NCBI GenBank assembly: GCA_021839785.1
Contig: JAKCAB010000489.1
Span: forward strand, 1-19,545
Length of the DNA stretch: 19,545 nt
DNA from: a bacterium
Lineage (GTDB): Bacteria > Verrucomicrobiota > Verrucomicrobiae > Limisphaerales > J093
Direction of reading: 5' to 3'
The position numbers and the translations under genes were made by a program. Below the pieces are notes generated by a model, which was not told where the DNA came from, made no database searches, and worked only from the letters and a program-made list of their open reading frames with translations. Positions 1 through 9,402 of the stretch are shown here, one piece after another. Positions within the stretch are counted from its first letter, which is position 1. Every line of letters starts with the position of its first letter.

Positions 1-202
1 CCCAAGCCGCGGGCGTGAGGCCAGCCTGGCGCAGCACCCGTTTCATGAGCGACCAGTCGATGTCGCCGCTGTGCGGGTTCGGGATCGTGAGTGAGCGTTG
101 TCCGTTGATCATCGTTGGGTGCCGTCCGCCCGCCTACGGGCCGGACCAGCCGGCGGCGCGCAGTCGCGCCACCAGGGCGCGCCAGCTAATCGGCTTCGGC
201 AT
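1..202 (-). pseudogene. hicA: HicA-family mRNA interferase toxin, interrupted by an in-frame TAG; runs off the left edge
   Basis: HicA toxins are small double-stranded-RNA-binding-fold ribonucleases that cleave mRNA and are neutralised by HicB. Reading down from the ATG at 202-200, the frame gives MPKPISWRALVARLRAAGWS, then GP, then a TAG stop at 136-134. It continues in the same frame with AGGRHPTMINGQRSLTIPNP and DIDWSLMKRVLRQAGLTPAAW to the window edge. The match to HicA is strong on both sides of the stop: helix plus GW.GP, GGRH with the family catalytic histidine (codon 28), IPNPH, and the RQAG C-terminal helix. The stop replaces the residue after GP, usually aromatic, so a single TAC/TAT to TAG change would explain it. 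The next in-frame ATG (112-110) lies after the catalytic histidine, so re-initiation could not restore activity. The start overlaps the end of hicB by 17 bases. A sequencing error is the main alternative. Confidence 0.8.
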
Positions 203-443
203 GTTCCATCTCCGGCCGCGGATTCAAGTCGATTCCGGCGATGACCGGCAGCGACAGGCCGTGACGCAGTCGCACCACGATCCAGTCCTGCAGCGCTCCC
301 TCGAGATCATCGCGACACGCCTCCAGGCTGGAGCCTTCACCCCAGCAACCCTCGCAAGGCGGGATCTCGCCAAAATAGCGGCCGTTCTCCATCGCCTCGA
401 AGCGGGCCAGATGCATGGCGGCACGGATGTACGGAATCAACAT
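186..443 (-). CDS. hicB: HicB-family antitoxin (UPF0150, partial RNase H fold)
   Basis: This 85-residue protein matches the HicB N-terminal domain, which binds and inhibits HicA. The core GRYFGEIPPCEGCWGEGSSL is the family signature (a strand, 'IP...GCW..G.', then a helix). It is followed by EACRDDLEGALQDWIVVRLR, the long helix with the usual 'ALxDW' centre, and by a short proline-containing tail. There is no added ribbon-helix-helix or HTH domain, so it is the short form of HicB. I start it at the ATG at 443; an in-frame ATG at 464 would add seven residues, and neither has a clear Shine-Dalgarno. It lies 44 bases downstream of gltB on the same strand and overlaps the start of hicA, the usual coupled layout. 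Because hicA carries a nonsense codon, this antitoxin may now be orphaned. Confidence 0.85.
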   Translation of the reverse strand: MLIPYIRAAMHLARFEAMENGRYFGEIPPCEGCWGEGSSLEACRDDLEGALQDWIVVRLRHGLSLPVIAGIDLNPRPEMEHAEAD

Positions 444-487
444 GGCGCAAACTTGCCACCGCATGTTCCGGTCAACACGCCGTTTCG

Positions 488-3400
488 TCAACCGCCGCCC
501 ACGCGGGCCAGGTCGCGGGCGTTGGCCTCGAAGGCGGCCATCCAGGCCTCGTCGCCGCTCAAGCCGGATTCCGTCACGCGCTTCACCGCCTGCAGCACGC
601 GCTTGTAATCCTTCGGCAGCACCTTGACGAACTTGGGCACGTAATCGTCCCAGAGCACTAGCATCTTCAGCGCGCGGCGGCTGCGCGTGTACTCGGCGTG
701 CTTCTGAACCATCGCGCGGATCACTTCGATCTCTTCGCGGTCTTCGAGTTTCTCCAGGCCCACCATCTGCAGGTTGCAGCGCCGGGCGAAATCGCCCGCC
801 TCGTCCAGCACGTAAGCGATGCCGCCGGACATGCCCGCGGCGAAATTGCGGCCGGTCGGACCGAGCACGACCACCCGCCCGCCGGTCATGTACTCGCAAC
901 CGTGATCGCCCACCGCCTCGACCACGGCGTCGAGGCCGCTGTTGCGGACGCAAAAGCGCTCGCCCGCCATGCCGCGGATGTACGCCTCGCCGCTGGTCGC
1001 GCCGTAAAAGGCCACGTTGCCGATGATGATGTTCTCGCCCGGCTTGAACGTGGAGCCGGCCGGCGGGTACACGATGATCTTGCCGCCGGAAAGGCCCTTG
1101 CCGAGGTAGTCGTTCGCATCGCCTTCGAGGATGAAGGTCATGCCCTTGGGCATGAACGCGCCGAAGCTCTGGCCCGCCGAGCCTTGGAAATGCAGCCGCA
1201 CGGTGTCCGCCGGCAGGCCCGCCGGGCCGTGGCGGCGCGTGATCTCGCTGCCGGTGATCGTGCCGACCACGCGGTTCACGTTCCGGATCGGCAGTTCGGC
1301 CCGGACGCGCTCGCCGCGCTCGATCGCCGGCCGGCAGAGTTCGAGCAGCCGGGTTTTGTCGAGCGAATCCTTCAGGCCGTGATCCTGGGCCACCTGGCAG
1401 TACCGGCCGACGCTCTTGTCCGCCTCCGGCTGGTACAGGATGTTCGAGAAGTCCAGCCCGCGCGCCTTCCAGTGCTCCACGGCGCGCCGCGGCTCGAGGA
1501 CCTCCGTGTGGCCGACCATTTCATCGATGGTGCGGAAGCCGAGTCGCGCCATCAGCTCGCGCACTTCCTGGGCGACGAAGCGCATGAAGTTCACGACGTG
1601 CTCCGGCCGGCCCGTGAAGTTCTTGCGGAGTTGCGGATTCTGCGTGGCCACGCCCACCGGGCAGGTGTTCAAGTGGCAAACCCGCATCATGATGCACCCC
1701 ATCGAGACCAGCGGCGCGGTGGCGAAACCGAATTCCTCCGCCCCCAAAAGCGCGGCGATGACCACGTCCCGGCCGGTCTTCAACTGGCCGTCGGTCTCGA
1801 CCGCGATGCGGCTGCGGAGGTTGTTCAGGACGAGCGTCTGGTGGGTTTCCGCCAGGCCGAGTTCCCACGGCAGGCCCGCGTGTTTGATGCTGGTCTGGGG
1901 CGACGCGCCGGTGCCGCCATCGTGGCCGCTGATGAGCACCACGTCTGCGTGCGCCTTGGCCACGCCGGCCGCGACGGTGCCCACCCCGACTTCGGCGACG
2001 AGCTTCACGCTGATGCGCGCGTTTTCGTTCGCGTTCTTCAAGTCGTGGATCAACTCGGCGAGGTCTTCGATCGAGTAAATGTCGTGGTGCGGCGGCGGCG
2101 AAATCAGGCCCACGCCGGGCGTCGAGTGACGCACCTTGGCGATCCACGGATAGACCTTCTGGCCGGGCAACTGGCCGCCTTCGCCGGGCTTGGCGCCCTG
2201 GGCCATCTTGATCTGCAGTTCGCGGGCGTTGACGAGGTAATGGCTGGTGACGCCGAAGCGCCCGGAGGCCACCTGCTTGATCGCCGAATTCTTCGAATCG
2301 CCCAGTTCGTTCTGCCAGAGGTAGCGTTGCGGATCTTCGCCGCCTTCGCCGGTATTGCTGCGGCCGCCGATGCGGTTCATCGCGATGGCCAGCGTCTCGT
2401 GCGCCTCCTGGCTGATCGAGCCGTAGCTCATGGCGCCGGACTTGAAGCGCTTCATGATCGACTCGACGGATTCGACCTCGTCGATCGGCACGGGCGTGCG
2501 CTTTTTGAAATCGAGCAGGCCGCGGAGCGTGCACAAGTATTCCGCCTGCGCGTTCACGCTGCGGGAATACTGCTGGAACAACTCGTAGCTGCCCAGCCGG
2601 ACCGCCTGCTGGAGCTTGTGGATCGTGTCCGGGTTGAACAGGTGGAACTCGCCGTCCTGCCGCCATTGGTACTGCCCGCCGGCGTCCAGCGCGTGCCCGT
2701 TCACCTGCCGGTCCGGGAAGGCCTGCCGGTGCCGGACGATGGCTTCCTGGGCGATCACGTCCAGGCCCACGCCTTCGATGCGCGACGGCGTCCAGGTGAA
2801 ATATTTGTCGATGACCGAATGGTGCAGGCCGACGGCCTCGAAAATCTGCGCGCCGCGATAGCTCTGGATCGTGGAGATGCCCATCTTCGAGCACACCTTG
2901 ACCACGCCCTTGACGACCGCCTTCGCGTAATTCTTGCACGCGGTCTTGTGGTCGATGTCCTTGAGCAACCCCTGGCGGATCATGTCGTCGAGGGTCTCGA
3001 AGGCGAGGTACGGATTGATGGCGCTGCAGCCGTAACCGATGAGCAATGCGAAGTGGTGCACCTCGCGGGGTTCGCCCGATTCGAGGACCAAGCCCACGCG
3101 CGTGCGGGTGCCGGTGCGGATCAAGTGGTGGTGCAATCCCGAAACCACCAGCAACGACGGCAGCGGCGCGTTCTCCGCGTCGATGCCGCGATCGGACAGG
3201 ATGAGGATGTTGACGCCTTCCTGGATCGCGCGATCGGCCTTCGCGTACAACGCGGCCATCGCCCGCTCCAGGCCCAGCGGTCCGTCGGCCGGGTTGAAAA
3301 GAATCGGCAGCGTGACGGACCGGAAGTCGCCCTGCGCGACGTGGCGCAGTTTCGCCAGTTCCTCGTTGGTGAGGACGGGCGTCTTGAGCTTGATGAGGTG

Positions 3401-5149
3401 GCAACTTTCCGGGACGGGCTTGAGCAGGTTGCGCTCAGACCCCGTGCAGGTCTCCGTGGCCGTCACGATCTCCTCGCGGATGCAATCGATCGGCGGATTG
3501 GTGACCTGGGCGAAGAGCTGTTTGAAATAGTTGTAGAGCAGCACCGGCCGGTTCGAGAGCACGGCAAGCGGCGTGTCGTTGCCCATCGAACCCACGGCCT
3601 CGACGCCGTCGCGGGCCATCGGCACGAGCAGCAGGCGCAATTCCTCAAAGGTGTAGCCGAACGCCTGCTGGCGTTGCAGGACGGTCTTGTGATCCGGCTC
3701 CGGCACCGACGGCGGGTCCGGCAGGTGCGCCAGTTCGACCTGGTGCTTGTTCAACCACTGCCGGTACGGCTGGGCGGAGGCGATCTCGTGCTTGATCTCC
3801 TCGTCGGAGATGATCCGGCCTTCCTGCGTGTCGATCAGGAACATGCGGCCGGGCTGGAGCCGGCCTTTGCTCAGCACGCGATCCGGCGGGATGTCCAGCA
3901 CGCCCACCTCCGACGCCATGACCACCAGGTCGTCCTTGGTGACGTAATACCGCGAAGGCCGCAGGCCGTTGCGGTCCAGCACGGCGCCGATCCGGATGCC
4001 GTCCGTGAAGGCGATCGAGGCCGGGCCGTCCCACGGCTCCATGAGACACGAGTGGTATTCGTAGAATGCCCGCTTCTCGTCGCTCATGCTCTCGTGGTTC
4101 TGCCACGGTTCCGGGATCATCATCATCACCGCGTGCGGCAGGGGGCGGCCGGCGAGGACCAGCAGTTCGAGGCAATTGTCGAACATCGCCGAGTCGCTGC
4201 CGTTGGTGTTGATGATCGGGAGAATCTGTTTGATGTCCTCGCCGAACAGGTCGGACTCGAACATCGCCTGGCGCGCGTGCATCCAGTTGATGTTGCCGCG
4301 CAGGGTGTTGATTTCCCCGTTGTGAGCAGCGTAGCGGTACGGGTGGCCGCGCTCCCAGCTCGGAAACGTATTGGTGCTGAAACGCGAGTGCACCAGCGCC
4401 AGCGCGCTTTCCAGGTTCGGATCCATCAGGTCCGGGTAATACGCCGGCAACTGCTCCGGGGTGAGCATGCCTTTATAGCACAGCGTCTTGTAAGACATGC
4501 TGGCGCTGTACCAGTAATGGCTGCCCTTGAGGCCGGAGTTGCGGATTTCGGTGACCGCCCGCTTGCGGATCACGAACAGTTTCCGCTCGAACGCCATGTC
4601 GTCCGCCAGGTTCGGGCCGCGCCGGATGAACACCTGGCGCATGAACGGCTCGCTCGCCTTGGCGGAATTGCCGATCATCGAGTTGTCGGTCGGCACGGTG
4701 CGCCAGCCGAGCACTTCCTGGCCTTCCTCGGCGACGATCACCTCGAAGAGCCGCTCGCAGTTCCGGCGCTGTGCCGGATCGGGCGGCAGGAACAACATGC
4801 CCACGCCATACTCCCCGCGCGGCGGCAGCTTGATGCCCGCGTGGGCCGTGGCCTTCCGCAGGAATTTGTCCGGCATCTGGATCAGCACGCCGGCGCCGTC
4901 GCCGGTGTTGGCTTCCGAACCGCAGGCGCCGCGATGCGACAGGTTCAAGAGCACCTGCAGCCCCTGGCGGACAATCTCGTTCGAGGCCTTGCCCTTGATG
5001 TTGACCACAAAGCCGACGCCGCACGCGTCGTGCTCAAACCAGGGATCGTACAAACCCTGCTTCGCGGGGGGTCCCAGCAAGGGGCGGCCGCCCGCCGCCG
5101 ACTGGCCTTCAGGCTGCATCGTCATCTTCGTTCGGTTCGTTCCGTTCAC
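488..5149 (-). CDS. gltB: Glutamate synthase (GOGAT) large/alpha subunit
   Basis: It makes glutamate from glutamine and 2-oxoglutarate: an N-terminal glutaminase domain releases ammonia that is channelled to the FMN site. Length is 1553 residues from GTG 5149, within the usual range. The class II amidotransferase nucleophile is in DACGVGFV (Cys43 from GTG 5149), preceded by a propeptide that is normally cleaved. Other landmarks are [12 protein letters not shown] and [12 protein letters not shown] in the glutaminase domain, a central domain around residues 480-780, and the FMN/2-oxoglutarate barrel around 860-1235 with [10 protein letters not shown] and [12 protein letters not shown]. The 3Fe-4S motif [12 protein letters not shown] (C-x5-C-x4-C) is near 1150, and the C-terminal GXGXG beta-helix domain with [12 protein letters not shown] is near 1300-1480. 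ATGs at 5125 and 5119 are alternative starts and give a propeptide closer to typical length. No gltD lies in the window. hicBA follows on the same strand. Confidence 0.97.
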   Translation of the reverse strand: MNGTNRTKMTMQPEGQSAAGGRPLLGPPAKQGLYDPWFEHDACGVGFVVNIKGKASNEIVRQGLQVLLNLSHRGACGSEANTGDGAGVLIQMPDKFLRKATAHAGIKLPPRGEYGVGMLFLPPDPAQRRNCERLFEVIVAEEGQEVLGWRTVPTDNSMIGNSAKASEPFMRQVFIRRGPNLADDMAFERKLFVIRKRAVTEIRNSGLKGSHYWYSASMSYKTLCYKGMLTPEQLPAYYPDLMDPNLESALALVHSRFSTNTFPSWERGHPYRYAAHNGEINTLRGNINWMHARQAMFESDLFGEDIKQILPIINTNGSDSAMFDNCLELLVLAGRPLPHAVMMMIPEPWQNHESMSDEKRAFYEYHSCLMEPWDGPASIAFTDGIRIGAVLDRNGLRPSRYYVTKDDLVVMASEVGVLDIPPDRVLSKGRLQPGRMFLIDTQEGRIISDEEIKHEIASAQPYRQWLNKHQVELAHLPDPPSVPEPDHKTVLQRQQAFGYTFEELRLLLVPMARDGVEAVGSMGNDTPLAVLSNRPVLLYNYFKQLFAQVTNPPIDCIREEIVTATETCTGSERNLLKPVPESCHLIKLKTPVLTNEELAKLRHVAQGDFRSVTLPILFNPADGPLGLERAMAALYAKADRAIQEGVNILILSDRGIDAENAPLPSLLVVSGLHHHLIRTGTRTRVGLVLESGEPREVHHFALLIGYGCSAINPYLAFETLDDMIRQGLLKDIDHKTACKNYAKAVVKGVVKVCSKMGISTIQSYRGAQIFEAVGLHHSVIDKYFTWTPSRIEGVGLDVIAQEAIVRHRQAFPDRQVNGHALDAGGQYQWRQDGEFHLFNPDTIHKLQQAVRLGSYELFQQYSRSVNAQAEYLCTLRGLLDFKKRTPVPIDEVESVESIMKRFKSGAMSYGSISQEAHETLAIAMNRIGGRSNTGEGGEDPQRYLWQNELGDSKNSAIKQVASGRFGVTSHYLVNARELQIKMAQGAKPGEGGQLPGQKVYPWIAKVRHSTPGVGLISPPPHHDIYSIEDLAELIHDLKNANENARISVKLVAEVGVGTVAAGVAKAHADVVLISGHDGGTGASPQTSIKHAGLPWELGLAETHQTLVLNNLRSRIAVETDGQLKTGRDVVIAALLGAEEFGFATAPLVSMGCIMMRVCHLNTCPVGVATQNPQLRKNFTGRPEHVVNFMRFVAQEVRELMARLGFRTIDEMVGHTEVLEPRRAVEHWKARGLDFSNILYQPEADKSVGRYCQVAQDHGLKDSLDKTRLLELCRPAIERGERVRAELPIRNVNRVVGTITGSEITRRHGPAGLPADTVRLHFQGSAGQSFGAFMPKGMTFILEGDANDYLGKGLSGGKIIVYPPAGSTFKPGENIIIGNVAFYGATSGEAYIRGMAGERFCVRNSGLDAVVEAVGDHGCEYMTGGRVVVLGPTGRNFAAGMSGGIAYVLDEAGDFARRCNLQMVGLEKLEDREEIEVIRAMVQKHAEYTRSRRALKMLVLWDDYVPKFVKVLPKDYKRVLQAVKRVTESGLSGDEAWMAAFEANARDLARVGGG

Positions 5150-5176
5150 TCTGCGTTCGTGTCCAAAATTTTGAGA

Positions 5177-5205
5177 TTAATAACCACTTGTACCCCGCAA
5201 CGCAA
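5177..5205 (-). promoter_or_regulatory. Possible sigma-70 type promoter for gltB
   Basis: On the minus strand TTGCGT (5205-5200) is followed after exactly 17 bases by TATTAA (5182-5177), about 28-58 bases upstream of the candidate gltB starts. The -10 box is good and sits in the only AT-rich patch of this intergenic space. The -35 is weak, matching only the first three consensus bases. This is a pattern match only. Confidence 0.3.
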
Positions 5206-5428
5206 CAGTCATTCGTGCCCGCGTCGCCAGGCCACATGAATGATCGGGCCGGAAGGGGGTGCGGCGGGTCCCGCGCGAGAAGTCCCGGCGGGGCGTCGCC
5301 GGGGGTGGTTTCCGGCTCCGCCGGGCGCGCTGCGCGAACAGCATCGGGACAACCAGCCCGCGCGGGAAGCGCAAAAATCGACTCCGCCCTCGACGCCTCC
5401 CGCGGGTTCGCCGAAGCTCGCCCCCGGC

Positions 5429-6553
5429 ATGGCGGGCATCGTCCTGGAAAACGTCAGCAAGGATTTCGTCGGGCCGCGCGGCCGGACGGTGCCGGCGATC
5501 CGCTCGCTCAACCTCGCCATCGCCGGCGGCGAGTTGCTCGCCGTGGTCGGTCCTTCCGGCTGCGGCAAAACCACGCTCCTGCGCCTCATCGCCGGCCTCG
5601 AGACGCCTTCCGCGGGCCGCATTCAAATGGACGACCGCGACCTGGCCGGGGTGCCGCCGGCGGCGCGCGGCGTCGGTTTCGTTTTTCAAAGCGGCGCGTT
5701 GTACCCGCATCTCAGCGCCTTTGAAAACCTGGCTTTGGGTCTGCGCCTGCGCGGTGTGGCGCGCAGCGAAATCGACACACGCGTCCGCGAAGTCTCCAGC
5801 CTGCTTGGCCTCGCGCCGATGCTCGAACGTCGCCCCGGCGAACTGTCCGGCGGCGAACGCCAGCGCGTCGCGCTCGGCCGGGCGCTGATCAACCGGCCGC
5901 GGGTGCTGCTGCTCGACGAACCGCTGGCCGCGCTGGACGCCCCGTTGCGCGCGCAGCTCCGGCGCGAGATCGCGCGCGTGCATCGCGAACTCGGCGGCCT
6001 GTGGCTGCACGTCACTCACGACCAGGCCGAGGCGCTGAGCCTGGGCGACCGCGTGGCGGTGTTGTGCGCCGGCGCGTTGCAGCAAGTCGCGCCTCCGCGC
6101 GAGCTTTACGAGCGGCCGGCGAATGTTTTCGTCGCCGGCTTCATCGGTTCGCCGCCGATGAACCTGATCCCCGGCACGCTGACTTCCCGCGATGGCCATT
6201 GGCAGTTCACCGCCGCCGAAGGCCGGCCCGGCCGGCCGTGGACGTTGCCCGGCGCACTGGCGGCGCGCTGGGCGGACCGCGGCGGCCGGTCCATCACGCT
6301 GGGCTTGCGGCCGGAACACATCGTTCTGGGCGGCGCCGACGCGGAATCCGCGGGCGATACGCTGGGCGCGCTGGTCGAGTTGGTGGAGCCGCTGGGCGCG
6401 GACGGCGCGTGTCTGCATCTGGACGTGGAGGGCTGCCGGTTGGTGGCGCAGGTGGCGGGCGTGACGGTTCCACGCCCCGGCGAACGCATCACCGCCACGC
6501 TGCGACTCGATCGAGCGCACGCCTTCGACGGAGCGACGGGTCAGGCGCTTTGA
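5429..6553 (+). CDS. ABC transporter ATP-binding protein, MalK/UgpC-like
   Basis: This is the ATPase subunit of an importer, most like the carbohydrate (CUT1: MalK/UgpC/MsmK) group. It has 374 residues from the ATG at 5429. All nucleotide-binding motifs are present: Walker A GPSGCGKT (41-48), Q-loop VFQSGALYPHLS (Gln87), signature LSGGERQRV (139-147), Walker B VLLLDEP (159-165), D-loop ALD, and switch His197 in HVTHDQAEAL. Residues after about 240 (GSPPMNLIPG) form the C-terminal TOBE/OB regulatory region typical of MalK-type proteins. The frame is open upstream to 5240, but that extension is low-complexity Pro/Ala/Arg with no homology, so I reject it. No permease or binding-protein gene is adjacent, so it may serve transporters encoded elsewhere, as MsmK does. 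The substrate cannot be told. The rhomboid gene follows closely on the same strand. Confidence 0.92.
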   Translation: MAGIVLENVSKDFVGPRGRTVPAIRSLNLAIAGGELLAVVGPSGCGKTTLLRLIAGLETPSAGRIQMDDRDLAGVPPAARGVGFVFQSGALYPHLSAFENLALGLRLRGVARSEIDTRVREVSSLLGLAPMLERRPGELSGGERQRVALGRALINRPRVLLLDEPLAALDAPLRAQLRREIARVHRELGGLWLHVTHDQAEALSLGDRVAVLCAGALQQVAPPRELYERPANVFVAGFIGSPPMNLIPGTLTSRDGHWQFTAAEGRPGRPWTLPGALAARWADRGGRSITLGLRPEHIVLGGADAESAGDTLGALVELVEPLGADGACLHLDVEGCRLVAQVAGVTVPRPGERITATLRLDRAHAFDGATGQAL

Positions 6554-6607
6554 TCGGCGCGAAGCTTGACCGCGGCCAGCCGGCGGGAGATGAACGGTCG
6601 CACGCGC

Positions 6608-7159
6608 ATGGCTGCCCGAGGTGATCGTTGGAATGAAGCCGTGCCGACCAGCGCCACGTTGGTCGGCGTGCTGTTCCTGGTTGGCTTCGCCACGATGCTG
6701 CTGCCGGGGCTGCGCAACTTCGGCATCGTGCCCCGCACCGCGCCGGGTCTGATCGGCGTGGTCTTCGCGCCGCTGTTGCACGCGAACGCGGCGCACCTGC
6801 TCGCAAATGCCTTTCCGCTCTTCGTGCTGCTGGTCCTGCTGTTTGCGGATCGACGCTACCAGCCGTGGCCGACACTGGCGGGCATCTGGATCGCCGCCGG
6901 GCTGGGCACCTGGCTGATCGGCCGCGGCGGCACGGTGCACCTGGGCGCCAGTTCGCTCATTTACGGTTTGGTCACCTACCTGGTGACGGCCGGATTCGTC
7001 TTGCGGAGCTGGCGCGCGGCGTTCGTGGCGGTGCTGGTGGCGGTGCTGTACGGCGGCATTTTTTACGGCGTGCTGCCGCAACGAGGTCCGATTTCGTGGG
7101 AGGGTCATCTCAGCGGGGCGCTGGCGGGCGTGCTCCTGGCCAGTCGGCGGCGGCGTTGA
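6608..7159 (+). CDS. Rhomboid-family intramembrane serine protease
   Basis: Rhomboids cleave transmembrane substrates within the membrane using a Ser-His dyad. From the ATG at 6608 the protein has 183 residues with about six hydrophobic segments, the minimal bacterial rhomboid core. Family motifs are clear: HANAAHLLAN (His58, His63, Asn67) in the second helix, GASSLIYG with the likely nucleophile Ser115 (usual form GASG), and WEGHLSGALAG with catalytic His167 in the last helix. The second Gly of GASG is Ser here, a mild variation. Start choice is uncertain: TTG 6566 and ATG 6590 are in frame, and the sequence just before 6590 (GGGAG) is too close to act as its ribosome site. It follows the ABC ATPase closely and may be co-transcribed with it. 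The substrate is unknown. Confidence 0.88.
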   Translation: MAARGDRWNEAVPTSATLVGVLFLVGFATMLLPGLRNFGIVPRTAPGLIGVVFAPLLHANAAHLLANAFPLFVLLVLLFADRRYQPWPTLAGIWIAAGLGTWLIGRGGTVHLGASSLIYGLVTYLVTAGFVLRSWRAAFVAVLVAVLYGGIFYGVLPQRGPISWEGHLSGALAGVLLASRRRR

Positions 7160-7266
7160 GCGAACGCTCGGTTGGACACCAACACGGCGTTTTCCGGCGC
7201 GCCGTCCTGAGCCCGCGAACTTGCGGCAAGGGCCACCTGTGCGAGTGTACGCCAACAACATTGCCT

Positions 7267-8295
7267 ATGACCTCCCCATCCCTGAATGACAAATCCGGCG
7301 CCTGGAGCCGACGCGATTTCGTCCGCTCGGTCGCCGCCACCGGCCTCGTGTTGAGCGCTGGCGCCCCCGCGCTCGGCGCTGAAACTCGATCCGGCGACAT
7401 GCTTTATCGAACGCTGGGCCGCACCGGCGAAAAGGTCTCCGTCATTGGCCTGGGCGGCTTTCACGCCGGCACGCCCCGCGACGAACAGGACAGCCTGCGT
7501 CTCATCCGCACCGCGATCGACCGCGGCGTCACGTTCATGGACAACTGCTGGGATTACCTGGACGGCGCCAGCGAAATCCGGATGGGCAAGGCGCTGCGGG
7601 ACGGCTACCGGGACAAAGTTTTCCTGATGACCAAGATCGACGGCCGCACGCGGCGCGCCGCGGCGCAGCAAATCGACGAGTGCCTGCAACGGCTCCAGAC
7701 CGACCGCATCGACTTGATGCAACACCACGAGATCATCCGGTTCGAAGACCCGGACCGCGTGTTCGCCGAGGACGGCGCGATGGCGGCGGTGGTGGCGGCG
7801 AAACAGGCTGGAAAGGTGCGCTACATCGGGTTTACCGGGCACAAGGACCCGCTGGTGCACTTGCGCATGTTGGAAATCGCGGCGCAGCACGGTTTCCATT
7901 TCGATGCCGTGCAAATGCCGCTCAACGTCATGGACGCGCATTTCCGCAGCTTCGCCAAACAGGTGTTGCCCGTGCTGGTGAAGGAAGGCATCGGCGTGCT
8001 GGGGATGAAACCGCTGGGCAGTGGAGCCATCCTTCGCAGCGGCGCGGTGACGGCCATCGAATGTCTGCATTACGCGCTGAACCTGCCGACCTCGGTGGTG
8101 ATCACCGGCATGGAAAACCTGGCGCGTTTGGATCAGGCGCTCGAAGCGGCGCGAACCTTCAAGCCGATGAGCGAGGCGGAGGTGGCGGCGCTGCTGGCGA
8201 AGACCGCATCGCTCGCGGCCAGGGGCCAATACGAGCGGTTCAAGACCACCGCCGCGTTCGACGGCACCGCGCGCCACCCCGAATGGCTCGGGTAA
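7267..8295 (+). CDS. Tat-exported aldo/keto reductase
   Basis: This is an NAD(P)H-dependent (beta/alpha)8 oxidoreductase of the aldo/keto reductase superfamily, 342 residues. The N-terminus has a twin-arginine signal, SRRDFVRSVAATGLVLSAGA, then AxA-like sites near residues 34-38, so the folded, cofactor-loaded protein is probably exported. After the signal come YRTLGRTGEKVSVIGLGG, the first strand of the barrel, and the catalytic tetrad Asp92 (FMDNCWDYLDG), Tyr97, Lys123 (LMTKID) and His154 (DLMQHH). PLGSG and VVITGMENLARLDQ near the C-terminus match the NADP-binding region. Secreted aldo/keto reductases of this type are common in Verrucomicrobiota and Planctomycetes; their substrates are mostly unknown. 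The frame stays open further upstream to 6865, but that part overlaps the rhomboid gene and is noise. There is no obvious Shine-Dalgarno. Confidence 0.92.
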   Translation: MTSPSLNDKSGAWSRRDFVRSVAATGLVLSAGAPALGAETRSGDMLYRTLGRTGEKVSVIGLGGFHAGTPRDEQDSLRLIRTAIDRGVTFMDNCWDYLDGASEIRMGKALRDGYRDKVFLMTKIDGRTRRAAAQQIDECLQRLQTDRIDLMQHHEIIRFEDPDRVFAEDGAMAAVVAAKQAGKVRYIGFTGHKDPLVHLRMLEIAAQHGFHFDAVQMPLNVMDAHFRSFAKQVLPVLVKEGIGVLGMKPLGSGAILRSGAVTAIECLHYALNLPTSVVITGMENLARLDQALEAARTFKPMSEAEVAALLAKTASLAARGQYERFKTTAAFDGTARHPEWLG

Positions 8296-8325
8296 AGACC
8301 GCCGCGCTGGGCACCCCGGATTGGG

Positions 8326-8547
8326 TTGCGGCGGAGGACGCCTTGGCATCAAGGTCAGCCCAGGCAAAGCCGCCCGCGCGTCATCGTCGGTGTGTTTGCG
8401 CCGCTGCTCGGTGCGCTCCTCGTTGGGTCATTGCACGGCGCGGCGCCAGCGGAGTTTCCGCTCCGGGTTGGCAAGGACCGGCGGCAGTTGGTGGACCACG
8501 CGGGCAAGCCGTTTCTGGTGGTGGGCGACATCGCGGAGCGGCGCTGA
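8326..8547 (+). pseudogene. Remnant: N-terminus of a DUF4038/apiosidase-like secreted glycosidase
   Basis: This short frame (TTG 8326, or GTG 8392) encodes a hydrophobic signal-like stretch (FAPLLGALLVGSLHGAAPA), then FPLRVGKDRRQLVDHAGKPF and LVVGD. The latter is the first hairpin of DUF4038 (apiosidase-like, glycoside hydrolase) proteins, which normally read 'PL.V...R.LVD..GKPFL..GDTAWS' and go on for 400 or more residues. Here the similarity ends right after VGD, where the frame reads IAERR and stops, 3 bases before the end of the convergent isomerase gene. I infer that the rest was deleted, leaving the export signal and about 30 mature residues. It could instead be an unrelated small secreted protein, but the match is specific in both order and spacing. 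Confidence 0.55.
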
Positions 8548-8550
8548 ACT

Positions 8551-9378
8551 TCACGCCATGCTTTTCAAGTACCGGATCGACCGTTCGGCCTGCTCGAGGG
8601 TGCCGCATTCGACGGACAGGACGATGTCGCGCGGGCAGTCCCGCTGCATGATCGCGAGCACTTTCTTCCAGTCCACGACGCCGTCGCCGCAGGCGCAGCC
8701 CACGGCCGTGCCCGTGACTTTGCCGCGTTCCGCCGTGCCTTGCTCCACCGAGATGTCCTTGGCGTGGAGGTGCACCAACCGCTTGACCACGCGCTTGAGC
8801 CACTTGATCGGGTCGTGGCCGCACAGGAAGGCATTGCCGGTGTCGAAGTTGATCCCCACCGCCGGGCTCTTCACCAGCTTGGCGATGCGGTCCAGACCTT
8901 CGGGCGTCCGGCTGTACTGTTGGTGGCATTCCAGGCCGATCAAAATGCCCCGCGGCTCGGCGACCTTGGACGCCTCCATGATCGTGTAACGCATCAGGGT
9001 GAAGTCCTCGTCCTCGGTGGTCCAGGGTTGCTTGGGGCCTTCGTCGGTGTTGACGACCGGCGCGCCGCACTCGGCGGCGAAGCGGATGGCCTGCTTGAGG
9101 TACTCGACGCCGATCTCCGGCTTGGTCAGGGGCGTGTGGGCGGAGAGGCCGGAGAGCCGGACGCCGGCCTGCTCGCAGGCGCGCTTGAGGCGGAGCGGGT
9201 CGTCGAGCATGGAGACGCTGTGGAAGTAGCCGGCCTCGCTGAGGAGTTCGCGGCCCCAGTGGACCATCGGCTCGACGTGCGTGTAGCCGAGCTCGGCGGC
9301 CTTTTGGACGCCCCACTCGAAGTGCTTGTCCGCGTGGCGGACGAATTCCAGGTTGATGCCGAAATGGACTTTGCCCAT
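8551..9378 (-). CDS. Sugar phosphate isomerase/epimerase (AP endonuclease family 2 TIM barrel)
   Basis: This 275-residue protein of the xylose isomerase-like TIM-barrel superfamily (PF01261) would isomerise or epimerise a sugar or inosose-like substrate. MGKVHFGINLEFVRHADKHF is the first strand and helix. Likely metal ligands sit at barrel strand ends: Glu150 (LIGLECHQQY), Asp179 (GINFDTGN), His205 (LVHLHAKD) and Glu257 (LSVECGTLEQAE), the usual E-D-H-E set. No signal peptide is seen, so it is probably cytoplasmic. I start it at the ATG at 9378 because the barrel begins there; the frame is open to 9462 but adds only a Cys/Ala-rich unconserved stretch. It faces the DUF4038 remnant tail to tail. 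Fusion of such isomerases with oxidoreductase pathways is common, and the nearby reductase may belong to the same kind of pathway, but the two genes are on opposite strands. Confidence 0.9.
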   Translation of the reverse strand: MGKVHFGINLEFVRHADKHFEWGVQKAAELGYTHVEPMVHWGRELLSEAGYFHSVSMLDDPLRLKRACEQAGVRLSGLSAHTPLTKPEIGVEYLKQAIRFAAECGAPVVNTDEGPKQPWTTEDEDFTLMRYTIMEASKVAEPRGILIGLECHQQYSRTPEGLDRIAKLVKSPAVGINFDTGNAFLCGHDPIKWLKRVVKRLVHLHAKDISVEQGTAERGKVTGTAVGCACGDGVVDWKKVLAIMQRDCPRDIVLSVECGTLEQAERSIRYLKSMA

Positions 9379-9402
9379 AGGTGGTGTGGTTTTGCGATTG
9401 TG

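Noticed and set aside
186..953. A 255-codon minus-strand frame extending HicB upstream
   Set aside because: The extension overlaps the end of gltB and is its shadow; HicB similarity starts near 443.
698..5239. A 1513-codon open frame on the plus strand, opposite gltB
   Set aside because: It is the mirror frame of a GC-rich gene: stops are rare when third positions are G/C. Its translation is Arg/Asp/Val/His-rich with no domain, while gltB on the other strand has every catalytic motif.
5284..5303. A CCCGGCG/CGCCGGG stem upstream of the ABC gene as a terminator
   Set aside because: There is no T-run on either side and no gene end next to it; such stems are expected by chance in this GC-rich spacer.
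5240..5428. N-terminal extension of the ABC ATPase to an ATG at 5240
   Set aside because: The 63 extra residues are Pro/Ala/Arg low complexity; the ABC fold begins at the ATG at 5429.
6865..7266. N-terminal extension of the aldo/keto reductase
   Set aside because: It overlaps the rhomboid gene in another frame; the twin-arginine signal starts right after the ATG at 7267.
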